In this document: piece by piece, positions 17,449-25,604 of the stretch
Position numbering within the stretch: the stretch's first letter is position 1
Layout of the letters: each line of letters begins with the position of its first letter
Assembly: GCA_937128475.1 (NCBI GenBank)
Contig: CAKZML010000246.1
Span: 1 to 53,966 of the forward strand
Reading direction: 5' to 3'
Length of the DNA: 53,966 nucleotides
Source of the DNA: an uncultured Chromatiales bacterium
GTDB lineage: Bacteria; Pseudomonadota; Gammaproteobacteria; Steroidobacterales; BM003
The notes under the pieces: model-generated
Told to the model about the DNA's origin: nothing
The model's input: only the letters and a program-made list of their open reading frames with translations
Database searches by the model: none
Made by a program: the position numbers and the translations under genes

Positions 17449-18432
17449 TCAATCCTCCAGTTCAATTCCAATTGCGCTTCCCGGGCCAGGCGCTTCCGCC
17501 GGCATTGCATGGCCGCGCAACCAGTTGGCGATTTCAGTGCCGGTAACAAGATTTGCAAGATACCCGTAAGAGCGGTGTGGATTCCACCCGTCTTTATCAC
17601 GAAAGGCATTTTGCACGCCGTTGGTGTGGTCGGAAATTCCCTTGGTCAAGTCCAACTCAAGCATGGAACTGTAGTCCTCGGACATTTGCCTGTTCAGGGC
17701 GATACAGTCACCGTCAGCGGCGATGTTAACCCAGCGCCGTATACCCTCTGGATAGCGCCCCACCTTCCCGTGACCCGCACCCAGCCTTCTGCTGCGCACA
17801 AAATGGGTACCCAGCGGACTGCCCAGGCTCATAAATAAATCCACGTCCCAGGGATCGGCATACAAATGCGTGGACTCCCACAACATATCAAAGCTCACCA
17901 CCGAACCCAGGCTGTGACCAATCAAGAGCAGCGGCCCTTTCGATTGCAGCGCCTGGAGCACCGTCTGGCGCACGTGGGCACGAACCCTGTCCGCCTGGCG
18001 TCCGTGATTCTCGAAATACCTGAGCGCTTCCATCATGGTGTTCTTGATCTGGGGGTCGGGTATGCGCTGGGCCAAAAACGGAAACATATCGCCCATGATG
18101 AACATCAGCGTCATACGGCGGCGCTCTCGCAGGACCTCATGACCCGGACCCGCTCCATCCTCTGCCCGCAGCAATTCCTCGATGGTCGCCTGGGTATCTA
18201 CCGCAGCAATCTGGTTCGGGTAAAACAGGGCATTCCAGTCAGCCAGGGCGAAAATTTCGGGCTGGGCCCTGATCCAGTGGTAGATATTCTCATCCGCCCT
18301 GCGGACTCCTTCCAGCAGGCAGCGCCATAGCAATCGGCGATGCACCCCGGGCTCCGGCTTGGGATTCTGACCCGGTACAAAAACTATCCGGGGAGTGGCC
18401 GGCACCGATGCCTGTGAACTGTCCGTCAACAT
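17449..18432 (-). CDS. alpha/beta-hydrolase-like protein
   Basis: A protein of about 327 residues with a nucleophile elbow GHSLGS (Ser about 174) preceded by the strand PLLLIGH, and an early strand IVFVPGQNP, both typical of alpha/beta hydrolases. A middle insertion (residues about 60-150) is helical and rich in Arg and Glu. Candidate Asp and His of the triad are not certain by eye. There is no signal peptide, so it is likely cytosolic. The frame opens at TTG 18438; ATG 18432 is used here. No clear Shine-Dalgarno precedes either codon, so the start is uncertain. It forms a probable operon with the exported protein that starts right after its stop. Confidence 0.72.
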   Translation of the reverse strand: MLTDSSQASVPATPRIVFVPGQNPKPEPGVHRRLLWRCLLEGVRRADENIYHWIRAQPEIFALADWNALFYPNQIAAVDTQATIEELLRAEDGAGPGHEVLRERRRMTLMFIMGDMFPFLAQRIPDPQIKNTMMEALRYFENHGRQADRVRAHVRQTVLQALQSKGPLLLIGHSLGSVVSFDMLWESTHLYADPWDVDLFMSLGSPLGTHFVRSRRLGAGHGKVGRYPEGIRRWVNIAADGDCIALNRQMSEDYSSMLELDLTKGISDHTNGVQNAFRDKDGWNPHRSYGYLANLVTGTEIANWLRGHAMPAEAPGPGSAIGIELED

Positions 18433-18481
18433 CGACAATTAGAGTCGGCCGTAAAGCTCCGCTGTTGCGCCACACTCACTG

Positions 18482-19288
18482 TTACGCGGCTCCCGGGTCT
18501 TTAACGATGTAGCCACCGGAACGCTCATCCCGCTCGAGCTTGAGAGTTCCACGGGTCTGCATCTCTTCCAGCAACTCACTGAACGTGCTGAACCCGTAAT
18601 AGGATTCATTGAAACCCGGTTTACGCCGTTTCAGAGTCTGCTTGACCATGGATCCCCAGATATTGCTATCCCCGCCACGTTCGTCAGTCAGGGCGGCAAT
18701 GGTCTCGGACACCAGGTCAAAGCCATCCTGCATGAGCTGCTCTTCCTTGGTCAGCTTGGCCTTGGTCACCTTTGTCGTCCGACCACCCCGACTGCGGGTT
18801 TTCCTTTTCGCCTTGGGTCTTACCAGGTCGTCGTAAAATATGAACTCGTCGCAGTTGGCGGTGAGTAAATCCGAGGTGGAATTCTTTACTCCCACGCCAA
18901 TCACAATCTTGTTGTTTTCCCGGAGTTTGCTCACCAGGGGAGAAAAATCCGAGTCGCCACTGATAATCGCGAAGGTATCCACGTGGGACTTGGTGTAACA
19001 AAGATCCAGCGCATCCACCACCATGCGAATATCCGCCGAGTTCTTACCCGACTGACGCACGTGGGGGATATCGATCAATTCGAAGGCGGCCTCGTGCATG
19101 GGCACCTTGAAATCCCGGTAGCGCTCCCAGTCACAATAGGCCTTTTTAACAACGATGCTGCCCTTGAGCAGCAGCCTTTCCAAAACACATCCGATATCAA
19201 AACGGTCATACTTGGCATCACGCACACCCAGCGCAACGTTTTCGAAATCGCAGAACACTGCAATATTACTGATGTCGTTCTGGCTCAC
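18482..19288 (-). CDS. NYN-domain protein with C-terminal OST-HTH/LOTUS domain (LabA/DUF88-like)
   Basis: A NYN (PIN-like) nuclease fold: CDFENVALG at the N-terminus (Asp14), ADIRMVVDAL and ISGDSDFSPL supply the conserved acidic residues that bind metal. After a basic linker (KRKTRSRGGRTTK) the last 75 residues, including STFSELLEEMQTRGTL and ending SGGYIV, fit a LOTUS/OST-HTH domain, an RNA-binding winged helix. Predicted role: RNA processing or RNA sequestering in the cytosol. The frame extends to ATG 19312, but GTG 19288 has GGGAG 6 bases ahead and starts just before the domain. A consensus-like TATAAT lies upstream (19321-19326). It is divergent from the Kef gene. Confidence 0.85.
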   Translation of the reverse strand: MSQNDISNIAVFCDFENVALGVRDAKYDRFDIGCVLERLLLKGSIVVKKAYCDWERYRDFKVPMHEAAFELIDIPHVRQSGKNSADIRMVVDALDLCYTKSHVDTFAIISGDSDFSPLVSKLRENNKIVIGVGVKNSTSDLLTANCDEFIFYDDLVRPKAKRKTRSRGGRTTKVTKAKLTKEEQLMQDGFDLVSETIAALTDERGGDSNIWGSMVKQTLKRRKPGFNESYYGFSTFSELLEEMQTRGTLKLERDERSGGYIVKDPGAA

Positions 19289-19320
19289 ACGGGTCTCCCG
19301 TTCGTGCATCAAGAAGTGTA

Positions 19321-19326
19321 ATTATA
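19321..19326 (-). promoter_or_regulatory. putative -10 box for the NYN-LOTUS gene
   Basis: Read on the minus strand this is TATAAT, an exact -10 match. A transcription start about 7 bases downstream would lie near 19314, giving a 25-base leader to GTG 19288 or a nearly leaderless mRNA from ATG 19312. I see no good -35 hexamer at the expected distance, so the call is tentative. Confidence 0.35.
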
Positions 19327-19386
19327 CTCTGAATTCCCGGTATATACTTTAAACCGGCATTCACGAATTGATCCCCAAGGGGCCCC

Positions 19387-21201
19387 ATGTCTTCACTTGA
19401 ACAAGTCGCAATTTTCCTCGCTGCAGCCACTCTGTGTGTCCCGCTGTTCAATCGCCTTGGACTGGGCTCGGTATTGGGCTACCTGGCCGCCGGACTGATC
19501 ATCGGTCCATCGGTGCTGGGACTGGTCACCAACGTGGATCAGATTCTCCACTTCGCCGAGATCGGCGTGGTGCTGCTGATGTTCATTATCGGACTGGAAC
19601 TACAACCCGCCCGCCTGTGGGTACTGCGAGGACCGATATTTGGTCTCGGCGCCGCCCAGGTACTGATAACCGGATCACTACTGAGCCTGGCAGCCTGGCA
19701 ATTCGGCATAGCCCCCGGGCCGGCAATATTGATTGGCCTGTCACTGGCCCTGTCCTCCACCGCTTTCGTTCTGCAACTACTGGGTGAGCGCAAGCAACTC
19801 GGTACCCGGCACGGCAAGGCCAGTTTTGCGATTCTTCTTTTCCAGGACCTGGCGTTTGTTCCCATGCTGGCGCTGGTCAATCTGCTCGCCGAAGCGCCTG
19901 GCGACAAGATCACCAGCAATCCGACCACCGAGTTATTCATGATCCTGGGTGCGGTGGTCCTGCTACTGGTCATTGGACACTACTTGCTACGTCCGCTGTT
20001 CCGCGCCGTGGCCTCCCTCTCGGATATCTTTACCGGCGCGGCCTTACTGGTCGTACTGGGCGCGGGCATCCTGATGGAACACGTGGGTGTCTCCATGGCC
20101 ATGGGCGCATTCATCGCCGGCGTCATGCTGGCGGACTCCGAGTACCGCCATGAACTGGAAGTCACCATTGAGCCTTTCAAGGCCCTGCTGCTTGGCTTGT
20201 TCTTCCTGGCCGTGGGTATGTCTATACAAGTCCAGGCATTGGTCGATGCTCCGCTGACAATTCTCGGACTGGTACTGGGGTTGATGCTGGTAAAAACCCT
20301 GGTGCTGCTGGTCCTGGGTCGAATATCCGGACTCGACTGGCACCGGGCCAGGCGGCTTGGCGTGGTGCTCAGCCAGGGCGGTGAATTTGCCTTCGTGATC
20401 CTGGGCGCGTCCACCCTGCTGGGAGTTGTTCCCCAGTCCCAGGGCAACACCCTGATCCTGGTGGTCACTGTTTCCATGGTGCTCACTCCCCTGCTGGTAA
20501 ATTTCAACGAGGGACCCCTTGCCCGGTTGCTGGAAAAAACCCCACCTCCCCAGTACGACGAGATCGAGGAAGCGGAGAACCCGGTCATCCTGGTTGGCTT
20601 CGGGCGATTTGGACAAATCATTGGTCGCGTACTGGCGGTACGGGGCATTCATTTCACCGCCCTGGAGTCCAGCGCCTCACAGGTGGATTTCGTTCGCCGC
20701 TTTGGTAACCAGGTGTATTACGGTGACCCTACCCGCCTGGAATTATTACGCTCGGCAGGCGCCGAAAAAGCCAAGATGATAATTATCGCCATGGACGACA
20801 GCGACGCCGCGCTGAAACTGGCGGAACTATGCAAAAAGCACTTTCCCAACCTGGCCATCTTTGCCCGGGCGAGAAACCGGCAACACGCGCACCTGTTCAT
20901 GGATATTGGCGTCGCCGGCTTGATTCGAGATACCTTCCTCTCCAGCCTGGACCTGGCTCAGCAGGTTCTTGTAGAGCTGGGAGATTCCCCGGAAATGGCC
21001 GTCGACACGGTCACGCGATTCCGGGAACACGATGAGAAGAACCTGGTAAGACAGCATGCAATCCATCATGACGAGCACATGCTGATCCAAAATTCCCGGG
21101 AGGCTGCAGAGGATCTGCGCCGATTGTTCGAGGCCGACTCCAGGTCAGAGACCTTCGTTCCGGAAAGCATAGAGACACCCGCGCCACCAGAATCCGGATA
21201 A
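19387..21201 (+). CDS. kefB: Kef-type potassium/proton antiporter
   Basis: 604 residues, matching the KefB/KefC layout: about twelve transmembrane helices (residues 5-380) followed by a cytosolic RCK/TrkA-N nucleotide-binding domain (VILVGFGRFGQIIGRVL, about 401-417). Key segments are the helix-loop RHELEVTIEPFKALLLGLFF, GVVLSQGGEFAFV, and LRSAGAEKAKMI in the RCK domain. In E. coli these systems release K+ and acidify the cell in response to glutathione adducts of electrophiles; glutathione blocks the gate. No KefF/KefG ancillary oxidoreductase is adjacent. Whether it is KefB or KefC cannot be settled from sequence. It is followed by a K+ channel gene. Confidence 0.92.
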   Translation: MSSLEQVAIFLAAATLCVPLFNRLGLGSVLGYLAAGLIIGPSVLGLVTNVDQILHFAEIGVVLLMFIIGLELQPARLWVLRGPIFGLGAAQVLITGSLLSLAAWQFGIAPGPAILIGLSLALSSTAFVLQLLGERKQLGTRHGKASFAILLFQDLAFVPMLALVNLLAEAPGDKITSNPTTELFMILGAVVLLLVIGHYLLRPLFRAVASLSDIFTGAALLVVLGAGILMEHVGVSMAMGAFIAGVMLADSEYRHELEVTIEPFKALLLGLFFLAVGMSIQVQALVDAPLTILGLVLGLMLVKTLVLLVLGRISGLDWHRARRLGVVLSQGGEFAFVILGASTLLGVVPQSQGNTLILVVTVSMVLTPLLVNFNEGPLARLLEKTPPPQYDEIEEAENPVILVGFGRFGQIIGRVLAVRGIHFTALESSASQVDFVRRFGNQVYYGDPTRLELLRSAGAEKAKMIIIAMDDSDAALKLAELCKKHFPNLAIFARARNRQHAHLFMDIGVAGLIRDTFLSSLDLAQQVLVELGDSPEMAVDTVTRFREHDEKNLVRQHAIHHDEHMLIQNSREAAEDLRRLFEADSRSETFVPESIETPAPPESG

Positions 21202-21275
21202 TAGCCACCACCTGCACCGGTAATGGCCAGTCTGCGCTACCATGGGGCTCAGACGCGGTTCTGGTGTATCAATAA

Positions 21276-22148
21276 ATGAAACCTTATCCCAAACACTTGC
21301 TCACCGACGGCCAGCATGAGGCCGGCAGCGCCGGTTGGCAGCAATGGCTCTTCGTGCTTATCTTCAAGCACGACACACCCACCGGGAAACTCTTCGACGT
21401 TTCGCTGATCCTGGCTATCCTGGTCAGCGTACTGGTCCTGGCCCTGAGCACCGTCAGCAAGTTCAATTTCCAGTATTCACAATGGTTCTACAACCTTGAA
21501 TGGACATTCACGGTGTTGTTCACCATTGAGTACGGGCTGCGACTGGCCTGCGTGAAGAGCAAGCGCACGTATGCCCGCAGCTTCTACGGCATCGTGGACC
21601 TGCTGGCCTTCTTGCCGGCTTACCTGCAATTGATCGTCCAGGGTGCAAGTTACCTGTTGATCATCCGCATCATTCGAATCCTGCGCATCTTCCGGATTCT
21701 CAAACTCACTCGCTATGTGGGTGAAGCCGATGCACTGATGGAGGCGGTAAATGGCAGCCGCCGAAAAATCCTGGTTTTCATCTATGTGGTGTTCACCCTG
21801 GTGGTGGTCTGCGGATCCATCATGTACCTGGTTGAGGGCGAGGAGAACGGCTTTACCAGCATCCCGGAGAGCATTTACTGGGCGGTGGTCACGCTGACCA
21901 CGGTGGGGTACGGGGATATTTCCCCCCAGACACCGCTGGGCCAGTTCATTGCCTCCCTGGTCATGGTCATGGGCTACGGCATTATCGCGGTACCCACCGG
22001 CATCTTCGCCGCTGAACTGGGACAAGTCATGGTGCGTCGCCGGCACAACAACAAGCAGTGCAAGGCATGCGGATTAACCGGCCACGACGATGATGCAACC
22101 TATTGCCGGGGCTGCGGTAACTCACTCGAGGTGACGGAGGAGTCATGA
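21276..22148 (+). CDS. voltage-gated K+ channel-like protein with zinc-ribbon tail
   Basis: 290 residues in Kv architecture: a six-helix core with an S4 arginine series (RIIRILRIFR, residues 131-140), a pore helix and selectivity filter TVGYGD (209-214), then S6 (about 225-248). After S6 a basic stretch leads to a short C-terminal domain with Cys262, Cys265, Cys277 and Cys280, a CxxC-x11-CxxC zinc ribbon. The tail is unusual for a bacterial Kv channel, which generally lacks any cytosolic Zn module. It should conduct K+ across the inner membrane. Its stop overlaps the Nudix start (ATGA, 22145-22148). No clear Shine-Dalgarno is seen before ATG 21276. Confidence 0.9.
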   Translation: MKPYPKHLLTDGQHEAGSAGWQQWLFVLIFKHDTPTGKLFDVSLILAILVSVLVLALSTVSKFNFQYSQWFYNLEWTFTVLFTIEYGLRLACVKSKRTYARSFYGIVDLLAFLPAYLQLIVQGASYLLIIRIIRILRIFRILKLTRYVGEADALMEAVNGSRRKILVFIYVVFTLVVVCGSIMYLVEGEENGFTSIPESIYWAVVTLTTVGYGDISPQTPLGQFIASLVMVMGYGIIAVPTGIFAAELGQVMVRRRHNNKQCKACGLTGHDDDATYCRGCGNSLEVTEES

Positions 22149-22708
22149 CCCAGGATTCGAAATCCGAGCACATCACTCGCCGGGTTTATTCAGGCAGGGT
22201 CATCGACCTGGACATTAGCGAAGTCACCCTACCCAACGGTGTGACCACACGGCTTGAATTGATTCGCCACCCAGGTGGCGCAGCCGTGGCTGCCCTGGAC
22301 GAAAAAAATCGTATATGCCTGCTAAGGCAATACCGGCACGCCGCAGATGGTTGGCTGTGGGAACTCCCCGCAGGGAAAATCGACAAACGCGAACCTCCCC
22401 TGGAAACCGCCCAGCGGGAATTGGCCGACGAAGCCGGCGTAGCCGCATCGGACTGGACTCCCCTGGGGCAAATGCTGCCCTCACCCGGAGTATTTTGCGA
22501 AGTCATCTACCTGTGGATGGCCCGGGGCCTGTCCGCGGTCACTCAAGCACCGGAAGAAGACGAATTACTGGAAGTGCACTGGGTGGATTTCGAGGAAGCC
22601 TGGGCTATGGCCCTGGACGGCAGAATTCGCGATGGCAAGACCCTTGCGGGACTCTTGCGAGCCCGAGCCTATCTCTACGATCAACACGATACCGATTCCC
22701 AGGAGTAA
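22145..22708 (+). CDS. Nudix hydrolase (ADP-ribose pyrophosphatase-like)
   Basis: A 187-residue Nudix protein: the box runs from Gly77 to Val99 with Glu83, Arg91-Glu92 and Glu96-Ala-Gly98. Asp95 replaces the first Glu of the usual EE pair, a conservative change that may weaken one metal contact. The overall layout (VALDEKNRICLLRQYRH, then WELPAGKID) resembles ADP-ribose pyrophosphatases of the NudF type, which split ADP-ribose to AMP and ribose-5-phosphate. Substrate is inferred. The ATG overlaps the K+ channel stop by four bases, with GGAGG 5 bases upstream, so it is translated from the channel mRNA. The GST gene starts 7 bases after its stop. Confidence 0.9.
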   Translation: MTQDSKSEHITRRVYSGRVIDLDISEVTLPNGVTTRLELIRHPGGAAVAALDEKNRICLLRQYRHAADGWLWELPAGKIDKREPPLETAQRELADEAGVAASDWTPLGQMLPSPGVFCEVIYLWMARGLSAVTQAPEEDELLEVHWVDFEEAWAMALDGRIRDGKTLAGLLRARAYLYDQHDTDSQE

Positions 22709-22715
22709 CAAAACC

Positions 22716-23348
22716 ATGAAACTTTATGATTACACCCGGGCCCCAAACCCGCGCAGGGTACGCATATTCATGGCGGAAAAAGGAATAGAGATTCCCCTGG
22801 AAGCGGTGGACCTGGGGACCGAAGCCCAGTTCGACGAGGATTTCGCCAGGCGGAATCCTTTCCGCACGGTACCCCTGCTCGAACTTGATGACGGCACGCA
22901 TATCAGCGAATCCATGGCGATATGCCGCTACCTGGAGGCCCTGAATCCGGAGCCACCGCTGTTTGGCAGCACCCCGCTGGAACAGGCCAGGGTGGAAATG
23001 TGGAGTCGGCGCGCGGAACTCACCGGACTACTGCATGCGGCGGATGTGGTTCGCAACTCCATAGCGTTTTTCGCCGACAAATCACTGCCCGGCGTCCAGG
23101 GTGGTTCACCCCAGATCGAGGCACTGATCGAGCGGGGCAAAGCCGGCCTGGACAGGTTTTTCAGGGCCTTCGACCAGCAGTTGGCAGACAACGAGTTTGT
23201 CGCCGGTGACCACTATAGCGTGGCCGACATCACCACCCAGGTCACCATCGAATTTGCCGGGTGGCGAAAAATAGGCATACCGGAAGAGTGCCAGAACCTG
23301 GCCCGCTGGTACCAACAGGTTTCCGCAAGACCCAGCGCAAAAGCCTGA
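22716..23348 (+). CDS. glutathione S-transferase
   Basis: 210 residues, cytosolic GST fold. The N-terminal thioredoxin-like domain has MKLYDYTRAPNPRRVRIFMAE, TVPLLELDDG (cis-proline region) and ISESMAICRYLE. The helical C-terminal half has ADNEFVAGDHYSVADIT, the N-capping-box Asp typical of GSTs. Substrates unknown. ATG 22716 with AGGAG 7 bases upstream is used; a longer frame from 22632 overlaps the Nudix gene and adds a non-GST extension. It is third in a probable Kv-Nudix-GST operon. With the Kef antiporter upstream, which is gated by glutathione adducts, a shared electrophile-response logic is possible but unproven. Confidence 0.92.
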   Translation: MKLYDYTRAPNPRRVRIFMAEKGIEIPLEAVDLGTEAQFDEDFARRNPFRTVPLLELDDGTHISESMAICRYLEALNPEPPLFGSTPLEQARVEMWSRRAELTGLLHAADVVRNSIAFFADKSLPGVQGGSPQIEALIERGKAGLDRFFRAFDQQLADNEFVAGDHYSVADITTQVTIEFAGWRKIGIPEECQNLARWYQQVSARPSAKA

Positions 23349-23362
23349 CAGGGCGTATCCGG

Positions 23363-24022
23363 CTAGTCCTGCCGGGGGCGCAGGTGGTAAACGCTTTCCT
23401 GCATGGTAGTGAGCCCCCGTTGCTTAAAGCGTGCGTTGTCCTCAAGGACATCGTTGCTGGTCAGCACATCAATATCGAATTTTTCGCTGTATAGCGCTTT
23501 CACCTGCTCGGGAGAGACCGAGAAGGGCGGGCCGTTCATGACTTGCTGGTCATAGTCGATACACACCACCATCTGTGGAACATGAGGAAGCAGCGACCCG
23601 AGCAGCGCGGCATAGTTCTCCCGCAGGTCCTGGGGCATGGCTACCAGGGCCGCCCTGTCATACACCGCGGTCACCCCTTCCAGGTGCACCGGCTCAAGGT
23701 GGAAGAAATCCCCACACAGGATTTCAATCCCCTCGGCGCTGTAGCAACGAAACTCAGCCGAGGCCTGTTCGCGAGGCTGCCTGCCCCACTCCTGGAAAAA
23801 GTTCTCAACTGCCAATTGGCTCAATTCAACGCCGAGCACATACCAGCCCTGCTCCGCCAGCCAACGCAAATCGAGACTCTTTCCACACAGGGGCACCAGC
23901 ACCCTGCCCGGCGGTTCACCGGCAAAATCACGCCAGTAACTCTTCAGGTACGCATTCGGCTCATCCTCGTGGAAACCTATCTGGTTCTGGGCCCATCGCT
24001 GGTGCCAAAAATCCGGATGCAT
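23363..24022 (-). CDS. tpm: thiopurine S-methyltransferase
   Basis: 219 residues matching bacterial TPMT: MHPDFWHQRWAQNQIGFHE at the N-terminus, VLVPLCGKSLDL (SAM-binding motif I, about 41-52), GVELSQLAVENFF, then VYDRAALVAMP. SAM-dependent methyl transfer to thiols, selenium or tellurium compounds is known for this family; the natural substrate here is unknown. It is convergent with the GST gene (stops separated by 14 bases). The ATG is at the typical bacterial TPMT N-terminus. A 141-base gap separates it from the divergent SDR gene. Confidence 0.93.
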   Translation of the reverse strand: MHPDFWHQRWAQNQIGFHEDEPNAYLKSYWRDFAGEPPGRVLVPLCGKSLDLRWLAEQGWYVLGVELSQLAVENFFQEWGRQPREQASAEFRCYSAEGIEILCGDFFHLEPVHLEGVTAVYDRAALVAMPQDLRENYAALLGSLLPHVPQMVVCIDYDQQVMNGPPFSVSPEQVKALYSEKFDIDVLTSNDVLEDNARFKQRGLTTMQESVYHLRPRQD

Positions 24023-24103
24023 GATTCACCTCGCCGTTGCATAAGGGTTGTGGATAAAAGTATCACCGGGGAACAAATATTGAAAATGCGGAACACACCC
24101 TGT

Positions 24104-24119
24104 ACTTGGGTGTCCAAGT
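24104..24119. repeat. inverted repeat ACTTGG-N4-CCAAGT upstream of the DUF2867 SDR
   Basis: ACTTGG (24104-24109) and CCAAGT (24114-24119) form perfect 6-bp arms around GTGT. The site lies 45 bases before the SDR start, between divergent genes, where an operator could act. The shape (GC-poor arms, short central spacer) resembles MerR-family sites in general, but no exact match to a known consensus is claimed. Confidence 0.35.
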
Positions 24120-24163
24120 GTTTAGAATGCCTTTACATTAATTACCTGCGGACCATTTTATCC

Positions 24164-25603
24164 ATGGCCAACATTCTCGTCGTAGGCGCAAGCGGTTATA
24201 TCGGCACCCACCTGGTGCCTGAACTGCAACAACAGGGGCACAGGGTTCGGGCGGCAGCCCGGCAGGTGAAAGTCCTGCAAGGCCGAAACTGGCAGGACGT
24301 AGAATGCGTCCGGGCAGACGTGCTCGAACCCGAATCACTGGATGAAGCACTCAAGGGTATGGACATCGCCTACTACCTGGTGCACTCCATGGCGGCCGGC
24401 AGTCGCTTCGATGAGCTTGAGCGGCAAGGGGCGACAAATTTTGCTGCAGCGGCCGAGCGCAGCGGGCTGCAGCGCATTATCTACCTGGGCGGCCTGGTAC
24501 CCGAAACTACCAAATCTTCACGGCACATCGAATCCCGGGAACGAACCGGCAGCTTGCTCAGGAAAGGCGCGGTCCCGGTGACCGAACTGCGGGCCGGGAT
24601 GATCATTGGACCAGGCTCAGCCGCCTGGGAGGTAATCAGGGACCTGGTGAATCACCTGCCTGTCATGGTGACTCCCCGCTGGGTGAATTCTCTCTCGCAA
24701 CCCATTTCCCTGGACAATATCCTGGGATACTTGACAGGCATTGCCAGCCTGCCGGAGACCGAGGGACTGATCTACGACGCGCCCGGCCCCGAAACCCTCA
24801 CCTATGAAGCAATGATGCTGCAGTATGCGGAATTGGTGGACAAGCACCCGCACATTTTCCGGGTACCGGTACTGACTCCGAAACTGTCCTCCTACTGGTT
24901 GCGCCTGGTGACCTCGGTTCCTGCCAACATCGCCCGCGCCCTGATGGAGGGACTGCAGTACAACTTTGTCTCCACCGGCCCCACGCTTCGCGAGGTGATT
25001 CCCCAGTACCTGATGAATTTTCGCGAGTCCGCCCGGGCGGCACTGGCGGCAGACAGAGAGAACAAAATCGTCGCGCGATGGGTAGAAGGCGCAATTATCT
25101 GCCGCGGCTTCAATAGCGAGTACAGCTTTTATGCCAAGCGCGAATCAGGACATATTCTCACCACTGCCAGTCGCGAACAGCTCTGGGCAACCATTTGCCA
25201 GATCGGAGACAAGCACCAGTATTTCTATGCCGACGCGCTGTGGTTCGCGCGGCGCGCCCTGGACTGGATCGTCGGCGGCCCCAGCTTCAGACGCCCCAGG
25301 CGTCACCCCAGGGACCTGCAGGTCGGAGACATCGTGGACTCCTGGAGAGTAATTGGTATGGAACGCTCCCGGAGCCTTACCCTGCAAATGGAAATGCGTA
25401 TGCCCGGAGCCGGGGTGCTGGAATTCGAGATTGAAGACATTGGCGACCAGCGGCGCCTTAGCGTTAACGCGTATTTTCATCCTGCCGGATTGCCGGGACT
25501 ACTTTACTGGTACGCCCTGCTTCCCCTGCACGGGATGATATTCCGGGGAATGACCCGGAATATCGCCAAGCTGGCACTGAAAGAGTCGCCTGGTACACCC
25601 TGA
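24164..25603 (+). CDS. NAD(P)-binding SDR with C-terminal DUF2867 domain
   Basis: About 479 residues. An extended SDR/NmrA-like Rossmann domain starts MANILVVGASGYIGTHL (GxxGxxG, Gly8-Gly14) and contains YLVHSMAAG and RIIYLGGLVPE. The C-terminal part (about 330-479; SEYSFYAKRESG to PLHGMIFRGM) is a DUF2867-type domain. Related proteins appear in gene sets with carotenoid, photolyase or light-response functions in some bacteria, but no such genes are visible here. The substrate is unknown. The frame extends upstream past 23543 and through the tpm gene on the opposite strand; ATG 24164 is chosen because it begins exactly at the Rossmann motif. It is divergent from tpm. Confidence 0.88.
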   Translation: MANILVVGASGYIGTHLVPELQQQGHRVRAAARQVKVLQGRNWQDVECVRADVLEPESLDEALKGMDIAYYLVHSMAAGSRFDELERQGATNFAAAAERSGLQRIIYLGGLVPETTKSSRHIESRERTGSLLRKGAVPVTELRAGMIIGPGSAAWEVIRDLVNHLPVMVTPRWVNSLSQPISLDNILGYLTGIASLPETEGLIYDAPGPETLTYEAMMLQYAELVDKHPHIFRVPVLTPKLSSYWLRLVTSVPANIARALMEGLQYNFVSTGPTLREVIPQYLMNFRESARAALAADRENKIVARWVEGAIICRGFNSEYSFYAKRESGHILTTASREQLWATICQIGDKHQYFYADALWFARRALDWIVGGPSFRRPRRHPRDLQVGDIVDSWRVIGMERSRSLTLQMEMRMPGAGVLEFEIEDIGDQRRLSVNAYFHPAGLPGLLYWYALLPLHGMIFRGMTRNIAKLALKESPGTP

Positions 25604-25604
25604 G

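Noticed and set aside
23543-24163. Upstream extension of the DUF2867 SDR frame
   Set aside because: The extra 200 codons are the reverse complement of tpm; the Rossmann motif starts at 24164.
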